Shown here piece by piece: positions 56,551-64,000 of a stretch of 64,000 nt of DNA. The notes beneath the pieces were generated by a model that had not been told where the DNA came from, did no database searches, and worked only from the letters and a program-made list of their open reading frames with translations. The translations under genes were made by a program, and so were the position numbers. The DNA is from Pseudomonadota bacterium (lineage in GTDB: Bacteria > Pseudomonadota > Gammaproteobacteria > Berkiellales > Berkiellaceae), in assembly GCA_018242045.1 (NCBI GenBank), contig JAFECR010000014.1:106850-170849 (forward strand), read 5' to 3'. Within the stretch, counting starts at the first letter, position 1; each line of letters begins with the position of its first letter.

Positions 56551-57606
56551 TTAACAAGCTCTTTGAGTTTTGCTTCTAAATGGCACAACATGCGACTGTG
56601 CCTTTTTTGTGCCCGACTCGTTATATAACTCAACGTTGTTAGCGTAGGACGCGGTGTGCTCACTGGCGAGGTGTGCATACCGTTGAACCATCTCCATACT
56701 TTCCCATCCACCCAACTCCTTCAACACATATAATGGTGTTCCATTTTGTGCATGCCATGACGCCCAAGTGTGGCGAAGGTCATGCCAACGAAAATCCGCT
56801 ATATCCGCTTTTGTGAGTGCCTTCTTAAATGCTTTGGTGTTCGCTTCCTTAATTGGCTTTCCTGAAAAAGTAAAAACATACCTCTCATGCTTCCCTTTTG
56901 CTTCAGTGAGTACTTCCATCGCATCTGTATTTAAAGGCACAGCAATAGCTTTTCTTGCTTTAGCTTGGTCAGGGTGTATCCATGCAATCCTGCGATTGAG
57001 ATCAACCTGAGACCATTCTAGTTGAGTGACATTCGACATTCTTAATCCCGTCGCAAGGCTAAACCTAATTAACGCCTTTTGATGGCTTGGACTTGCATTA
57101 ACTAACCGTTGAGCTTCTTCGACAGTAATCCAGCGGATCCTTTTTTGCTTTACACTTAGCAATTTGATTTTAGGAATGCAATCAATCCATTCCCACTCAT
57201 CTCTTGCCTTTCGAAGTATTGCTCGAATAATTTCAAAAGCGCGATTAATCGTGCTATTTGAAACACCGTCCTTTTGACGTGCAAAAGAAATCTCATTTAA
57301 GATGTCGGCATTAATGTCGCTGAGCATTTTGTTGCCTAGAAAAGTATCTAGATAACGCAAATGCATAATATCTGTGTCAATGCTGGCTTTATCTTTTACT
57401 TCAATCAACCATCGTTCCACGGCATCTTGCCATGAGCGTTTTGGTTTTACTTTTAATCTACTGACTCGCCAATATTCAGCTTTGAGCTGATCGTGGTATT
57501 CCTGAGCTAACGTTTTCTCGGAAGTCCCAGTAGAGCGGCGTATTGTTTCCCCCTTTGGCGTAACAAATTTAATCCAGTAGATTTTTCCACGTTTATAGAG
57601 TGACAT
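56551..57606 (-). CDS. int: Tyrosine recombinase (integrase) of element 3
   Basis: This 351-residue integrase is of a different subfamily from that of element 1. It has YKRGKIYWIKFVTPKGETIRRSTGTSEKTLA at the N-terminus (arm-binding region), Arg in ATGLRMSNVTQLEW, HDLRHTWASWHAQNG and the Tyr in MEMVQRYAHLASEH. The last codons hold TGTGCC and GTGCCCGAC (56597-56616), again like the right-end motif. The start overlaps the HTH gene by 100 bp. Confidence 0.95.
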   Translation of the reverse strand: MSLYKRGKIYWIKFVTPKGETIRRSTGTSEKTLAQEYHDQLKAEYWRVSRLKVKPKRSWQDAVERWLIEVKDKASIDTDIMHLRYLDTFLGNKMLSDINADILNEISFARQKDGVSNSTINRAFEIIRAILRKARDEWEWIDCIPKIKLLSVKQKRIRWITVEEAQRLVNASPSHQKALIRFSLATGLRMSNVTQLEWSQVDLNRRIAWIHPDQAKARKAIAVPLNTDAMEVLTEAKGKHERYVFTFSGKPIKEANTKAFKKALTKADIADFRWHDLRHTWASWHAQNGTPLYVLKELGGWESMEMVQRYAHLASEHTASYANNVELYNESGTKKAQSHVVPFRSKTQRAC

Positions 57607-57818
57607 GCTACCTCCTTCATTTCATTGAGGCCTTGCCGCTCTCCAATTGCTGGTGAAGCATACTGACTTCTTAGGTAAGTGACAAGATCTTCTTCAATGA
57701 AAACCCAGGATTTGCCAATTTTGGCTCCTGGGATGATTCCTTTTATGGCTTTTTCGCGTAGAGTTTGAAAATGGATGTTAAGAAAAGTGGCTGCATCCTG
57801 TAGAGTGTAAGTAACCAT
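57507..57818 (-). CDS. Excisionase-like HTH protein of element 3
   Basis: This 103-residue protein has the HTH_17/MerR excisionase motif VTYTLQDAATFLNIHFQTLREKAIKGIIPGAKIGKSWVFIEEDLVTYL. The C-terminal part overlaps the integrase start, the same layout as 36302-36661 in element 1. It probably controls excision or integrase expression. A palindromic operator lies 62 bp upstream of its start. Confidence 0.83.
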   Translation of the reverse strand: MVTYTLQDAATFLNIHFQTLREKAIKGIIPGAKIGKSWVFIEEDLVTYLRSQYASPAIGERQGLNEMKEVACHSINVEKSTGLNLLRQRGKQYAALLGLPRKR

Positions 57819-57879
57819 GTTCTCAATTCTAATTTGAAAAACTTGGTAAAAAATTAAACGTTGGTTGAACTTGAGTCTA

Positions 57880-57895
57880 GTTGAATTTACTCAAC
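57880..57895. promoter_or_regulatory. Palindromic operator upstream of the HTH-integrase operon
   Basis: GTTGAATTTACTCAAC is the reverse complement of GTTGAGTAAATTCAAC at 60828-60843 between the repressor and cro genes. The same protein, most simply the S24 repressor, could bind both. Confidence 0.72.
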
Positions 57896-58073
57896 TAAGT
57901 TTTAATTTGAACTTTAATGAGTGGTTTTGAAAATACAATTCATAAGACGTCATTATTAATTCAATATTAAATGTGCTAATGATTTTAAATATATCACTGT
58001 GGATGGGGTAAATTGACGAATATTTATAGTAAAAGGGTATAAAAATTCTTAATTACCACCTCATTTTCATTAA

Positions 58074-58307
58074 ATGCAATATGAAGGAAAGATTGTATCA
58101 ATGGGTATTTTTTATCAAATTTTAGACAGCGTTAAATCAATTGTAGCTGAAAGATCTAAATGGGATCCTACAAAAAACTTAACCAGCTGTTGTTTTGGCG
58201 GACATGATTTGAAAACACTATTTGTTACCAGTGCTAATTTTGATTTATTAGATATCAACGATGTTGGTGAGCATGCTGGTGCTGTATTTGCCAGTAAAAA
58301 TTTTTAG
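58074..58307 (+). pseudogene. SMP-30/gluconolactonase-like C-terminal remnant
   Basis: The frame encodes TSCCFGGHDLKTLFVTSANFDL, DVGEHAGAVFA, which resembles the last blade of the SMP-30/gluconolactonase/LRE family (FGG-D-TLYVTSA and LAGALF). No other part of the propeller is seen upstream, so it is a truncated relic. Confidence 0.55.
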
Positions 58308-58309
58308 AT

Positions 58310-58390
58310 AAACCTAAAAAAAAGAAACTGAATAGTGATTACTAAACCATAATGAATCATCTGAAAAGTAAGCTTTTGGAGTTCGTTTTA
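58310..58390 (+). pseudogene. Remnant of GNAT gene junction copied from element 2 type
   Basis: The stretch AAGAAACTGAATAGTGATTA and the following ACTAAACCAT, AAGCTTTTGGAGTT resemble 51755-51815 (GAGAAACTGAATAATGATTA, TTAAACCAT, AAGCTTTTAGAGTT), where the first GNAT ends and the second begins. It stops before the mmuM-like gene, which starts 13 bp later. Confidence 0.7.
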
Positions 58391-58402
58391 GGAGCCTTTT
58401 GA

Positions 58403-59311
58403 ATGAAAGATTTATTTGACTCACACGATAAAATTTTAATGGAAGGAGCAATTGTTACACAGTTGCAGCATTATACATCGCTTAGTCTGCACCCAACATT
58501 AATTCATGCTCCTTTAATTTATGATATTCAAGGACGGGAAGATCTTGCTGCACTATACAAAAGTTATCTCGACATTGCATTAAAAGCGGGCCTTCCTTTT
58601 TTAATGTGTAGTCCAACTTGGCTTGCAAATCTTGAAAAAGTAAAAAATTCAGACATAAACCAAAATATAAATTTTGATGCTATTAAATTTATGCAAGAAA
58701 TAAAAAGTGAATATCACGATGCAAAATCTCCAATAATGGTTGGTGGCCTGTTGAGCTGCAAAGGAGATGGGTACAAGGTAGAACAAGGATTAGACAGCGT
58801 AGAAGCGCGAAATTTTCATTCTTGGCAAATAAATCAATTAGCTAAAGCTTCACCAGATTTTATCATTGCTGAAACATTGCCATGTCTTGAAGAGGCTAAA
58901 GGTATAGCAATGGCTTTAGAAGAAACAACCATTCCTTATATTATTAGCTTTGTGATTAATCGTGAAGGGTGCTTGTTAGATAAAACCAGTTTAATGGATG
59001 CTATTGAGAGTATAGATGGTATAACCAAAAGAAATCCGCTTGGTTATATGGTTAATTGTTCTTATCCTTCGTTTTTATGCGCAGAAATTCAACCCAAAAA
59101 TTTGTTCAATAGATTAATCGGTTTTCTGGGTAATGCATCTTTGCTTAATCATTGTGATCTTGATAATTCCATGGAAATTAAATCAGAGAATGAGGCTGAT
59201 TGGGCAAGTGCAATGTTAGAGCTTAATAAAAAGTACAAAATAAAAGTACTTGGTGGGTGCTGTGGTACTAGCTCCAAACATCTAGATTATCTTGTACAAC
59301 ATGAAGGATAA
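58403..59311 (+). CDS. Homocysteine S-methyltransferase family protein
   Basis: This 302-residue protein has the family barrel with three zinc-site Cys: MVNCSYPSFL and GGCCGTSSKHL near the C-terminus. Other blocks are ILMEGAIVTQL (normally DGG/EGA) and FIIAETLPCLEEAKGIAMAL. The family transfers a methyl group from S-methylmethionine or betaine to homocysteine, forming methionine in the cytoplasm. The ATG follows AGGAG, and remnants of other genes lie on both sides, suggesting cassette-like turnover of cargo. Confidence 0.88.
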   Translation: MKDLFDSHDKILMEGAIVTQLQHYTSLSLHPTLIHAPLIYDIQGREDLAALYKSYLDIALKAGLPFLMCSPTWLANLEKVKNSDINQNINFDAIKFMQEIKSEYHDAKSPIMVGGLLSCKGDGYKVEQGLDSVEARNFHSWQINQLAKASPDFIIAETLPCLEEAKGIAMALEETTIPYIISFVINREGCLLDKTSLMDAIESIDGITKRNPLGYMVNCSYPSFLCAEIQPKNLFNRLIGFLGNASLLNHCDLDNSMEIKSENEADWASAMLELNKKYKIKVLGGCCGTSSKHLDYLVQHEG

Positions 59312-59355
59312 TTTATTATCTCATTACTATTCCCCAGAAAATCAAAACCAAAATA

Positions 59356-59460
59356 TGTTTCCCTCTTCAACCATTGCGCTAAAATATATCAAAGGATTTG
59401 AGCGTTACAACGTGTTGAAATTACTGCATGATTCACTAAAAAAATGGCAAACATATTAGA
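59356..59460 (+). pseudogene. Possible C-terminal remnant of a GNAT
   Basis: The frame encodes ALKYIKGFERYN, VLKLL and LKKWQTY then a stop. It resembles the end of the element 2 GNAT at 51248 (RHIKDFDRYN, KKEWEVY). It is short, so this is tentative. Confidence 0.4.
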
Positions 59461-59465
59461 ATGTT

Positions 59466-60131
59466 TTATAGATTTTTTACCCAGAACCTCATTGGGTTAT
59501 CTTGATACTGTTTTTTGTCTTTAGAAACTCTGGTTGTCCACGGAACAGGGATCAATTTATCAGTGACAGAATAATTTGCTTCTTTTAATAGCTTTACTTC
59601 ATCAAAATAGTTTTCAGTACGTAGTGGGTGATCTTTTTCTCGTTCAACAATTAGCATAGAAACATATTTATATGAAGAATTTTTAAGGGCTTTCTCAAGA
59701 TGGTCTAGTAATTTAAGTCCTATCTCGTACCTTTTTTGCATGCTTAAGTCGTTTTCAAATTGTAGTTCGCATATATAATAGTAATTATTTATTTCAGATT
59801 TCAAAAATGGTTTAAAGTGATTTACAGCATTGTAGTCATCATAAGAAAAATTAATTAATGGTATGCCTAACAACATGCCAACGACTGATTCATCTTTTCT
59901 GGCAGTAACTATGATTGTATTATCATTATTATATAAGGCAATATCTTCCTCTGCGGGATTATCTGTGAAGTCATATAAGTAAGGATAGCTATAGTAGGAT
60001 TTTCGTAATTTTTGTATCGTTGTTGATAATTCTTTAGGGTGGCCTTTTAAAATCTCAAAAGTGATATTTTCAGCTCCAAATACTGAAAAGACAGAGAAAA
60101 TTATTAAAAATTTTAATGAGCTAGATATCAT
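59466..60131 (-). CDS. Exported GNAT-like protein
   Basis: This 221-residue protein starts with a likely Sec signal (LKFLIIFSVFSVFGAEN). The mature part resembles an N-acetyltransferase: TIIVTARKDESVVGMLLGIPL, YYYICELQFENDLSMQKRYEIGLKLLDHLEKAL, YKYVSMLIVERE, and LKEANYSV. GNAT enzymes need cytoplasmic acetyl-CoA, so a secreted one is unusual; targets outside or in a host are possible. Assignment is by fold pattern and is moderate. It lies between cargo remnants and the repressor. Confidence 0.55.
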   Translation of the reverse strand: MISSSLKFLIIFSVFSVFGAENITFEILKGHPKELSTTIQKLRKSYYSYPYLYDFTDNPAEEDIALYNNDNTIIVTARKDESVVGMLLGIPLINFSYDDYNAVNHFKPFLKSEINNYYYICELQFENDLSMQKRYEIGLKLLDHLEKALKNSSYKYVSMLIVEREKDHPLRTENYFDEVKLLKEANYSVTDKLIPVPWTTRVSKDKKQYQDNPMRFWVKNL

Positions 60132-60171
60132 TAAATCTCTCCTAAAATATGGTAGTAATTTTTACATACAT

Positions 60172-60780
60172 TTACGCAAACTCTTCTTGTAGTAAGGCGC
60201 GAACCACGCCAAAAAACTTAGTTTTTGTTGTTACCAACTGTTGCTGAAATAAACGATTGAGAGGTTGTAAATACTGCTTACCAGCTTCTTGCACAAGCTT
60301 TCTCAAGATAGGACTATCGTTCATTGCAATCACGTAATTATTAGCTTTGGGGGTGACTTCTGGATCAACAATCACAATGGCGCCCTCGGGAAAAGTAACT
60401 TCACTACCCGTTACAGCTTCCATGCTATTGCCTTCAATTTTAAGCGCATAGCTTTGCGGAGAAACAGCAATCGTAGTCCCTAGGCGGCGTTTCACCATTG
60501 ATGGTTTTACAGGAAGCTTTAGCACGTCACACCATTCAATGAGCGGTACAGTTTCGGTAATAAGTTCTGCTTCGCCTAAGCCAAACTGCAGCCAAATAGG
60601 AGAGACTTCAAGGATTTTAGATGCTTGCAGTAGTATTTCAGGATCTCTAAATGTTTTTGCAATACCTTTTTCAATTGCTGAAATAGCAGGACCTGTAAGT
60701 CCACCTAAAGCTTCGCCTAGTTCATCTTGCGTCATATCTTTTTTTATTCTTGCCTGTCTGAGGCGCTCGCCGAGGCTCAT
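60172..60780 (-). CDS. Phage repressor: XRE HTH plus S24 peptidase
   Basis: This 202-residue protein has an N-terminal XRE HTH (RLRQARIKKDMTQDELGEALGGLTGPAISAIEKGIAK) and a C-terminal LexA/CI-like S24 domain with catalytic Ser in KIEGNSMEAVTG and Lys in NDSPILRKLV. It should repress the lytic promoters and self-cleave with RecA on damage. It is divergent from a cro-like gene, with two palindromes between. Its last ~33 codons are also left at 53739 in element 2. Confidence 0.92.
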   Translation of the reverse strand: MSLGERLRQARIKKDMTQDELGEALGGLTGPAISAIEKGIAKTFRDPEILLQASKILEVSPIWLQFGLGEAELITETVPLIEWCDVLKLPVKPSMVKRRLGTTIAVSPQSYALKIEGNSMEAVTGSEVTFPEGAIVIVDPEVTPKANNYVIAMNDSPILRKLVQEAGKQYLQPLNRLFQQQLVTTKTKFFGVVRALLQEEFA

Positions 60781-60827
60781 GGATCACTTTCCCTGTTCGT
60801 CATTGTTTGCGATAACAAGCTAACTAC

Positions 60828-60862
60828 GTTGAGTAAATTCAACATTGATTTAAGTTTAAATC
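60828..60862. promoter_or_regulatory. Repressor/cro operators
   Basis: Two 16-bp palindromes lie between the divergent genes with starts 19 bp apart: GTTGAGTAAATTCAAC (60828) and GATTTAAGTTTAAATC (60847). The first is repeated as its reverse complement at 57880. They are likely binding sites for the S24 repressor and Cro. Confidence 0.7.
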
Positions 60863-60902
60863 TAATTTAATTTTTATGGAAGGATTAAATGAGGGGGCGT
60901 AA

Positions 60903-61136
60903 ATGGATTGCGTCAAAGAAGTAACGTTGTATTTTGGCGGTAAAGCAAATTTAGCAAGGGCATTGGGTGTGACACTGACGGCGGTTTCTAAATGGAAGGA
61001 TTATTTTCCCAAAGGTAGAGCATATCAAATTGAAGTACTTACCGAAGGTAAGTTCAAAGCTGATCAATTAACGTATCAACCAAGGAGACGAGAGCATGGA
61101 GAGTTATCTCAGTCAAATGATTACACAATGGCATAA
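60903..61136 (+). CDS. Cro/YdaS-like phage HTH protein
   Basis: This 77-residue protein has the Cro-type HTH FGGKANLARALGVTLTAVSKWKDYFPKGRAYQIEVLTEGKF. GAGGGGG precedes the ATG. It is divergent from the S24 repressor, the normal arrangement for a phage switch. Its 3' end overlaps the next gene by 41 bp. Confidence 0.85.
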   Translation: MDCVKEVTLYFGGKANLARALGVTLTAVSKWKDYFPKGRAYQIEVLTEGKFKADQLTYQPRRREHGELSQSNDYTMA

Positions 61137-61485
61137 CCTCAAAGATATGCAAAATTATTACTATAGTGAGCGCATCAACACAGAGCAAGCTATTCAACAA
61201 TACCTACAAGATCCTGAGCAATGGAAAGATAAGGGAACTATCAGTTTTGATAATTTGAGAATACGTTTGAAGATGAATCGTAAATGGGATCAAAAGCAAA
61301 TAGCACTAATTAAAGCCCAACATCATCTTTGTGCTACTCAATTCCCATTCATAACTGAATATAAAGAAGTAAAAACGCAAAGCGATTATTTAGCAGTCAA
61401 AGAACCGCATATCTGGCAAAAGCTAATGCCAGCACTGCTTGAATATCCTGCCAAACCTTATTTTTTTGCACCTGAAAAAGGATAG
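61096..61485 (+). CDS. Phage early protein, unknown
   Basis: This 129-residue protein starts at ATG 61096 behind AAGGAG. It is helical and polar (TQWHNLKDMQNYYYSERINTEQAIQQYL) with a C-terminal KPYFFAPEKG. I do not recognise the family; position between cro and an ATPase/DUF669 gene suggests an early recombination or replication helper. Confidence 0.55.
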   Translation: MESYLSQMITQWHNLKDMQNYYYSERINTEQAIQQYLQDPEQWKDKGTISFDNLRIRLKMNRKWDQKQIALIKAQHHLCATQFPFITEYKEVKTQSDYLAVKEPHIWQKLMPALLEYPAKPYFFAPEKG

Positions 61486-61489
61486 TAAC

Positions 61490-62259
61490 ATGGCGCTACC
61501 TGAATTGATTAATGGAAAATTATCACGACCAGTACGGGTAGTGCTATATGGGGTTGAGGGAGTAGGAAAGTCAACGTTTGCCGCGAATGCCCTAACCCCA
61601 TCTTTCTAGCAACAGAGGATGGCACTAGCCAATTAGATGTTACCCGTTTTCCTCTCGCAACTGATTGGAACATGTTATTGAGCCAAATGGGGCTCTTATT
61701 AAAAGAGACTCACGAATTTAAAACTTTGGTGATTGATTCGCTCGACTGGGCAGAGCGATTGTGTATTGAAAACATCTGTCAGCAACGTAAAATAAACTCA
61801 ATTTCTATGTTTCATCAAGACTATGATTTTGGGGTTAGTTTATCTGAAATTCCTGATCAAGATCTCTTAACACCTATACCCCCAGGTGAATATAGTGTGG
61901 TAGCAGAGTCGGTAGCACTTAAAAATACCAAAGTTGGTGATGGTAAATATCTCAATTTTGAATTTTTGATCCAAGAAGGTGCTTATGCTAACCGAAAAAT
62001 ATTTCAAAACGTCATTGTTGAGCATCAAAGTATTGAAGCAAAGCGCATTGGATGTCAATTTTTGAAAAGTTGGCTCATCGCTTGTGGTGGATCTGAACTA
62101 GAGAGATTAAATTTATCACTCATCTATCGTCATTTGAACAAACTTTGTACTGCAGTTATTGCCATTGAAGAAGGGAAGGCAGGTTACAGTTCAAGAAATA
62201 AGATTCAACGATTTAAAAAAATGAGTTTTAATAATACTTCGGATGAAGTTCCCTTCTAA
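61490..62259 (+). pseudogene. Phage P-loop ATPase fused by deletion to DUF669 protein
   Basis: ATG 61490 begins a phage ATP-binding protein (RVVLYGVEGVGKSTFAANA, Walker A). A 1-base loss near 61590 breaks the frame, after which IFLATEDGTSQLDV continues. The later ATPase part is missing: after CQQRKINSI the frame runs into a DUF669 protein (PPGEYSVVAESVALKNTKVG, YLNFEFLIQEGAYANRKIFQ). So an ATPase and a DUF669 gene were merged by an internal deletion. Confidence 0.8.
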
Positions 62260-62277
62260 AAGTCACAAGGAAGTTTT

Positions 62278-63025
62278 ATGCGTACCTGTTGGCGAACATC
62301 CAGGGCGCCTTATCAAAAGGGAATTATGGATGCGATTAGCGATCGTAAAATAGAAAAAGTGACTATTATGACAAGCGCTCAGGTGGGTAAGACTAGCATA
62401 CTGAATAATGCAATTGGCTATTATATCCATCAAAGTCCTAAATCAATTATTGTGATGCACCCAACGTTAAAAGACGCCAAAGATTGGTCTACATTCAAAT
62501 TGGCGCCAATGGTAGCAAGTACGCCTGCGCTAAAAGATAGAGTAGCTAAACCTCGAGCCAGAGATAAAACCAACACCACCTTACGTAAAGAATATCCTGG
62601 TGGCTACTTAATGATTTTTGGATCAAATTCCACATCCGAATTACGAGTGCGTTCTTCACCAATTATCTTGTGCGATGAAGTGGACGCGTATATGACGACT
62701 ACTGAAGGAGATCCGATTAATTTATTGTGGAAACGTGCCAACTCTTTTAGAGATAGAAAATTAGTGTTGACGAGCAACCCAACAGTTAAGGATATTAGGC
62801 GTATTGATCAAGCATGGGAAGTCTCTGATAAACGAGGTTATCATGTTTCTTGCCCGAATTTGTCACAAGTTGCAATGGTTAAAATGGGCTTGTTTATAGT
62901 AGGATAAAGATGAATGCGGTAAACATAGATCTGAGACAGCTTATTATGAATGTGAACATTGCAAGCAGATGATTTCACATGGTCAAGCCAAAATGATAAG
63001 AGAAGGACAATGGATAGCTGAAGTA
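62278..63025 (+). pseudogene. GpA-type terminase large subunit, broken
   Basis: The N-terminal ATPase part of a GpA terminase is present: SRAPYQKGIMDAISDRKIEKVTIM, TSAQVGKTSIL (Walker A), IILCDEVDAYMTT (Walker B), KLVLTSNPTV. A frame change near 62855 and stop codons follow; the zinc-ribbon part continues in another frame (DECGKHRSETAYYECEHCKQMI, REGQW). The nuclease domain is absent. The element cannot package DNA with this enzyme. Confidence 0.85.
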
Positions 63026-63104
63026 ATCTCTAGTTACGAGTTTTTATCTAAAGAATATCGCAGCTTGTCCGATATTATGCAAATATGCCTTAAGGAGATA
63101 AAAA

Positions 63105-63398
63105 ATGGTTAAAGTAGGGTTGTTAGTGCGCCTTGAAGCTAAACCTGGAAAAGAGCAAGAAGTTGAAGAATTTATCCAAGCGGGTTTAGCGCTGGTGGAA
63201 GAGGAGCCAAAAACTGTTAATTGGTATGGGATTAAAATAGGTGCTACCACCTATGGTATTTTTGACACTTTTAATGATGATTCAGGCAAAGAAGCCCATC
63301 TGACTGGTAAAGTCGCAAAAGCATTGTTTGAAAAAGCACCAGATTTATTTAAAGAGCCTCCTCATGTTGAGGCAGTCGATATCCTTGCCGCAAAGTGA
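63105..63398 (+). CDS. Antibiotic biosynthesis monooxygenase (ABM) domain protein
   Basis: This 97-residue protein is a single ABM dimeric alpha-beta barrel: KVGLLVRLEAKPGKEQEVEEFI, NWYGIKIGATTYGIFDTFND, FKEPPHVEAVDILAAK. Such proteins act as small quinol monooxygenases or as cofactor-free oxygenases; substrate unknown. It begins behind AAGGAG, within the relic terminase region. A FAD-monooxygenase relic follows on the other strand. Confidence 0.85.
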   Translation: MVKVGLLVRLEAKPGKEQEVEEFIQAGLALVEEEPKTVNWYGIKIGATTYGIFDTFNDDSGKEAHLTGKVAKALFEKAPDLFKEPPHVEAVDILAAK

Positions 63399-63399
63399 T

Positions 63400-63540
63400 A
63401 ACCGACCTATTTTCTTCTCTTAATCCGATACCTCGATAAGCGACGTATTGATCTGGACGAATAAGATCGAAGCTTGGCCGTGATACAGCAAATAAATCAT
63501 GCAAGGTACCATCACTGTCGTCTAGTACTATACACAATAA
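63400..63540 (-). pseudogene. C-terminal relic of a FAD-dependent monooxygenase
   Basis: The minus strand encodes IVLDDSDGTLHDLFAVSRPSF, DLIRPDQYVAYRG, which resembles the last ~40 residues of FAD-binding aromatic monooxygenases (LVRPDGYVAWR). No upstream part is seen. Confidence 0.5.
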
Positions 63541-63615
63541 TTGGTATTTTAACTAATCCAAAGATAGGCAGGCCAATTTTAAGATGCAAATGAATAAATT
63601 ACAGTCTGCAAACCC

Positions 63616-63635
63616 GTGCCCGACTTTTGCCCGAG
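63616..63635 (+). repeat. Right-end motif of element 3
   Basis: GTGCCCGACTTTTGCCCGAG has the same layout as the motifs at 50711 and 56367, and matches the element 3 integrase 3' end (TGTGCC and GTGCCCGAC, 56597-56616). TTATGC follows here as at the other right ends. Confidence 0.55.
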
Positions 63636-64000
63636 TGAGTTATGCTTTGTTGTGCTTTGTGCTGACATTTCGCCTTGGCTTAACGCCATCAGGTTGGTTT
63701 GAAATGGTAAATAAACTTGAACAACATTTTTTCCACGCAGTTGGCCATGTCATGATATTGGTTAAATTTGGTAGTCAATTTAGAAGGCGTGCACCTAGAA
63801 GGATTAGAACGGTAAAAAAGTTTTACATAAGTTAAACCTTTCTTTAAAAAAGAATAAATTTCGCATATCTTTTGGCGCTTTTGAGTGGCTTTGGCTTCTC
63901 TGCAAGCTTCCTTATCTTCGCTCAGAACTTTTTCTTAGAGCTTTTAACGCTGCAAATATCAAACCAACTTAATTAATACTTTCAGTTCGATTTTGTATAT
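63636..64000. other. Stretch without a supported gene
   Basis: About 365 bp to the window edge. A short open frame overlaps the right-end motif but looks non-coding. No att copy was recognised. Confidence 0.5.

Larger units (their letters stand above)
56482..63635. mobile_element. Element 3 with decayed prophage genes (right end uncertain)
   Basis: It starts at the third att with an intact integrase and HTH gene, has cargo (mmuM-like, GNAT-like), then a phage early region with a repressor and cro and broken ATPase and terminase genes. The right limit is set at the TGCC motif at 63616, because no tRNA-Arg att copy is found after it within the window. Confidence 0.65.

Noticed and set aside
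63584..63835. Open frame after the monooxygenase relic
   Set aside because: It spans the right-end motif of element 3; the product has no recognisable domain and a basic unstructured end.

Overview
The window reads as the chromosome of an AT-rich gammaproteobacterium, most likely in or near the order Legionellales (Legionella, Coxiella and Berkiella relatives). The reasons are the gammaproteobacterial gene orders ffs-dnaX-ybaB-recR-htpG, minCDE and recA-recX-alaS-lysC-csrA-tRNA-Ser-tRNA-Arg, together with a eukaryote-like F-box/leucine-rich-repeat membrane protein typical of protist-associated bacteria. The genus is an inference; no database search was possible.

Backbone, 1-35300. 1-4984: end of a surface-polysaccharide locus (two GT4 and two GT2-like glycosyltransferases and a sugar epimerase), split by a 157-bp palindromic repeat. 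5020-10382: SRP RNA and the dnaX-ybaB-recR-htpG block, then a small membrane protein. 10391-17321: an Rpn-family nuclease with tandem EARG repeats, an APC transporter, a lysine (saccharopine/aminoadipate semialdehyde) catabolic pair and an acyl-CoA ligase. 17340-24284: a small membrane protein, minCDE, a long FadE and a YdgA-like protein. 24281-26266: the F-box/LRR protein, whose C-terminal tail is shared with the small membrane protein at 17340. 26352-34945: mutS, recA, recX, alaS, lysC, csrA. Two tRNA genes follow.

Accessory part, 35257-63635. The 3' end of tRNA-Arg(ACG) is repeated at 50826 and 56482, which divides the region into tandem elements, each starting with a tyrosine recombinase gene (or its remnant) next to the att repeat. 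Element 1 (35257-50871) carries an intact integrase with an overlapping HTH gene, a family A DNA polymerase operon, an OLD-TOPRIM / AlbA_2 / HEPN-like cassette (candidate defence system), an AbiE toxin-antitoxin pair with a clear operator, and a purine module (guanine deaminase, MFS transporter, Tsx-like channel). Element 2 (50826-56527) has an integrase stump, acetyltransferases, a phosphotransferase, a broken nhaA, SemiSWEET, a small Gly-Gly-leader peptide and a DUF486 protein. Element 3 (56482 to about 63635) has an intact integrase plus HTH gene, a homocysteine methyltransferase, an exported GNAT-like protein, and a decayed prophage early region (S24 repressor, Cro, broken ATPase/DUF669 and broken GpA terminase).

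Shared details tie the elements together: a short motif with two TGCC-type half-repeats lies in the last integrase codons and again at each right end; a nearly identical repressor 3' end survives in element 2; and one 16-bp palindrome lies both upstream of the element 3 integrase operon and between its repressor and cro.
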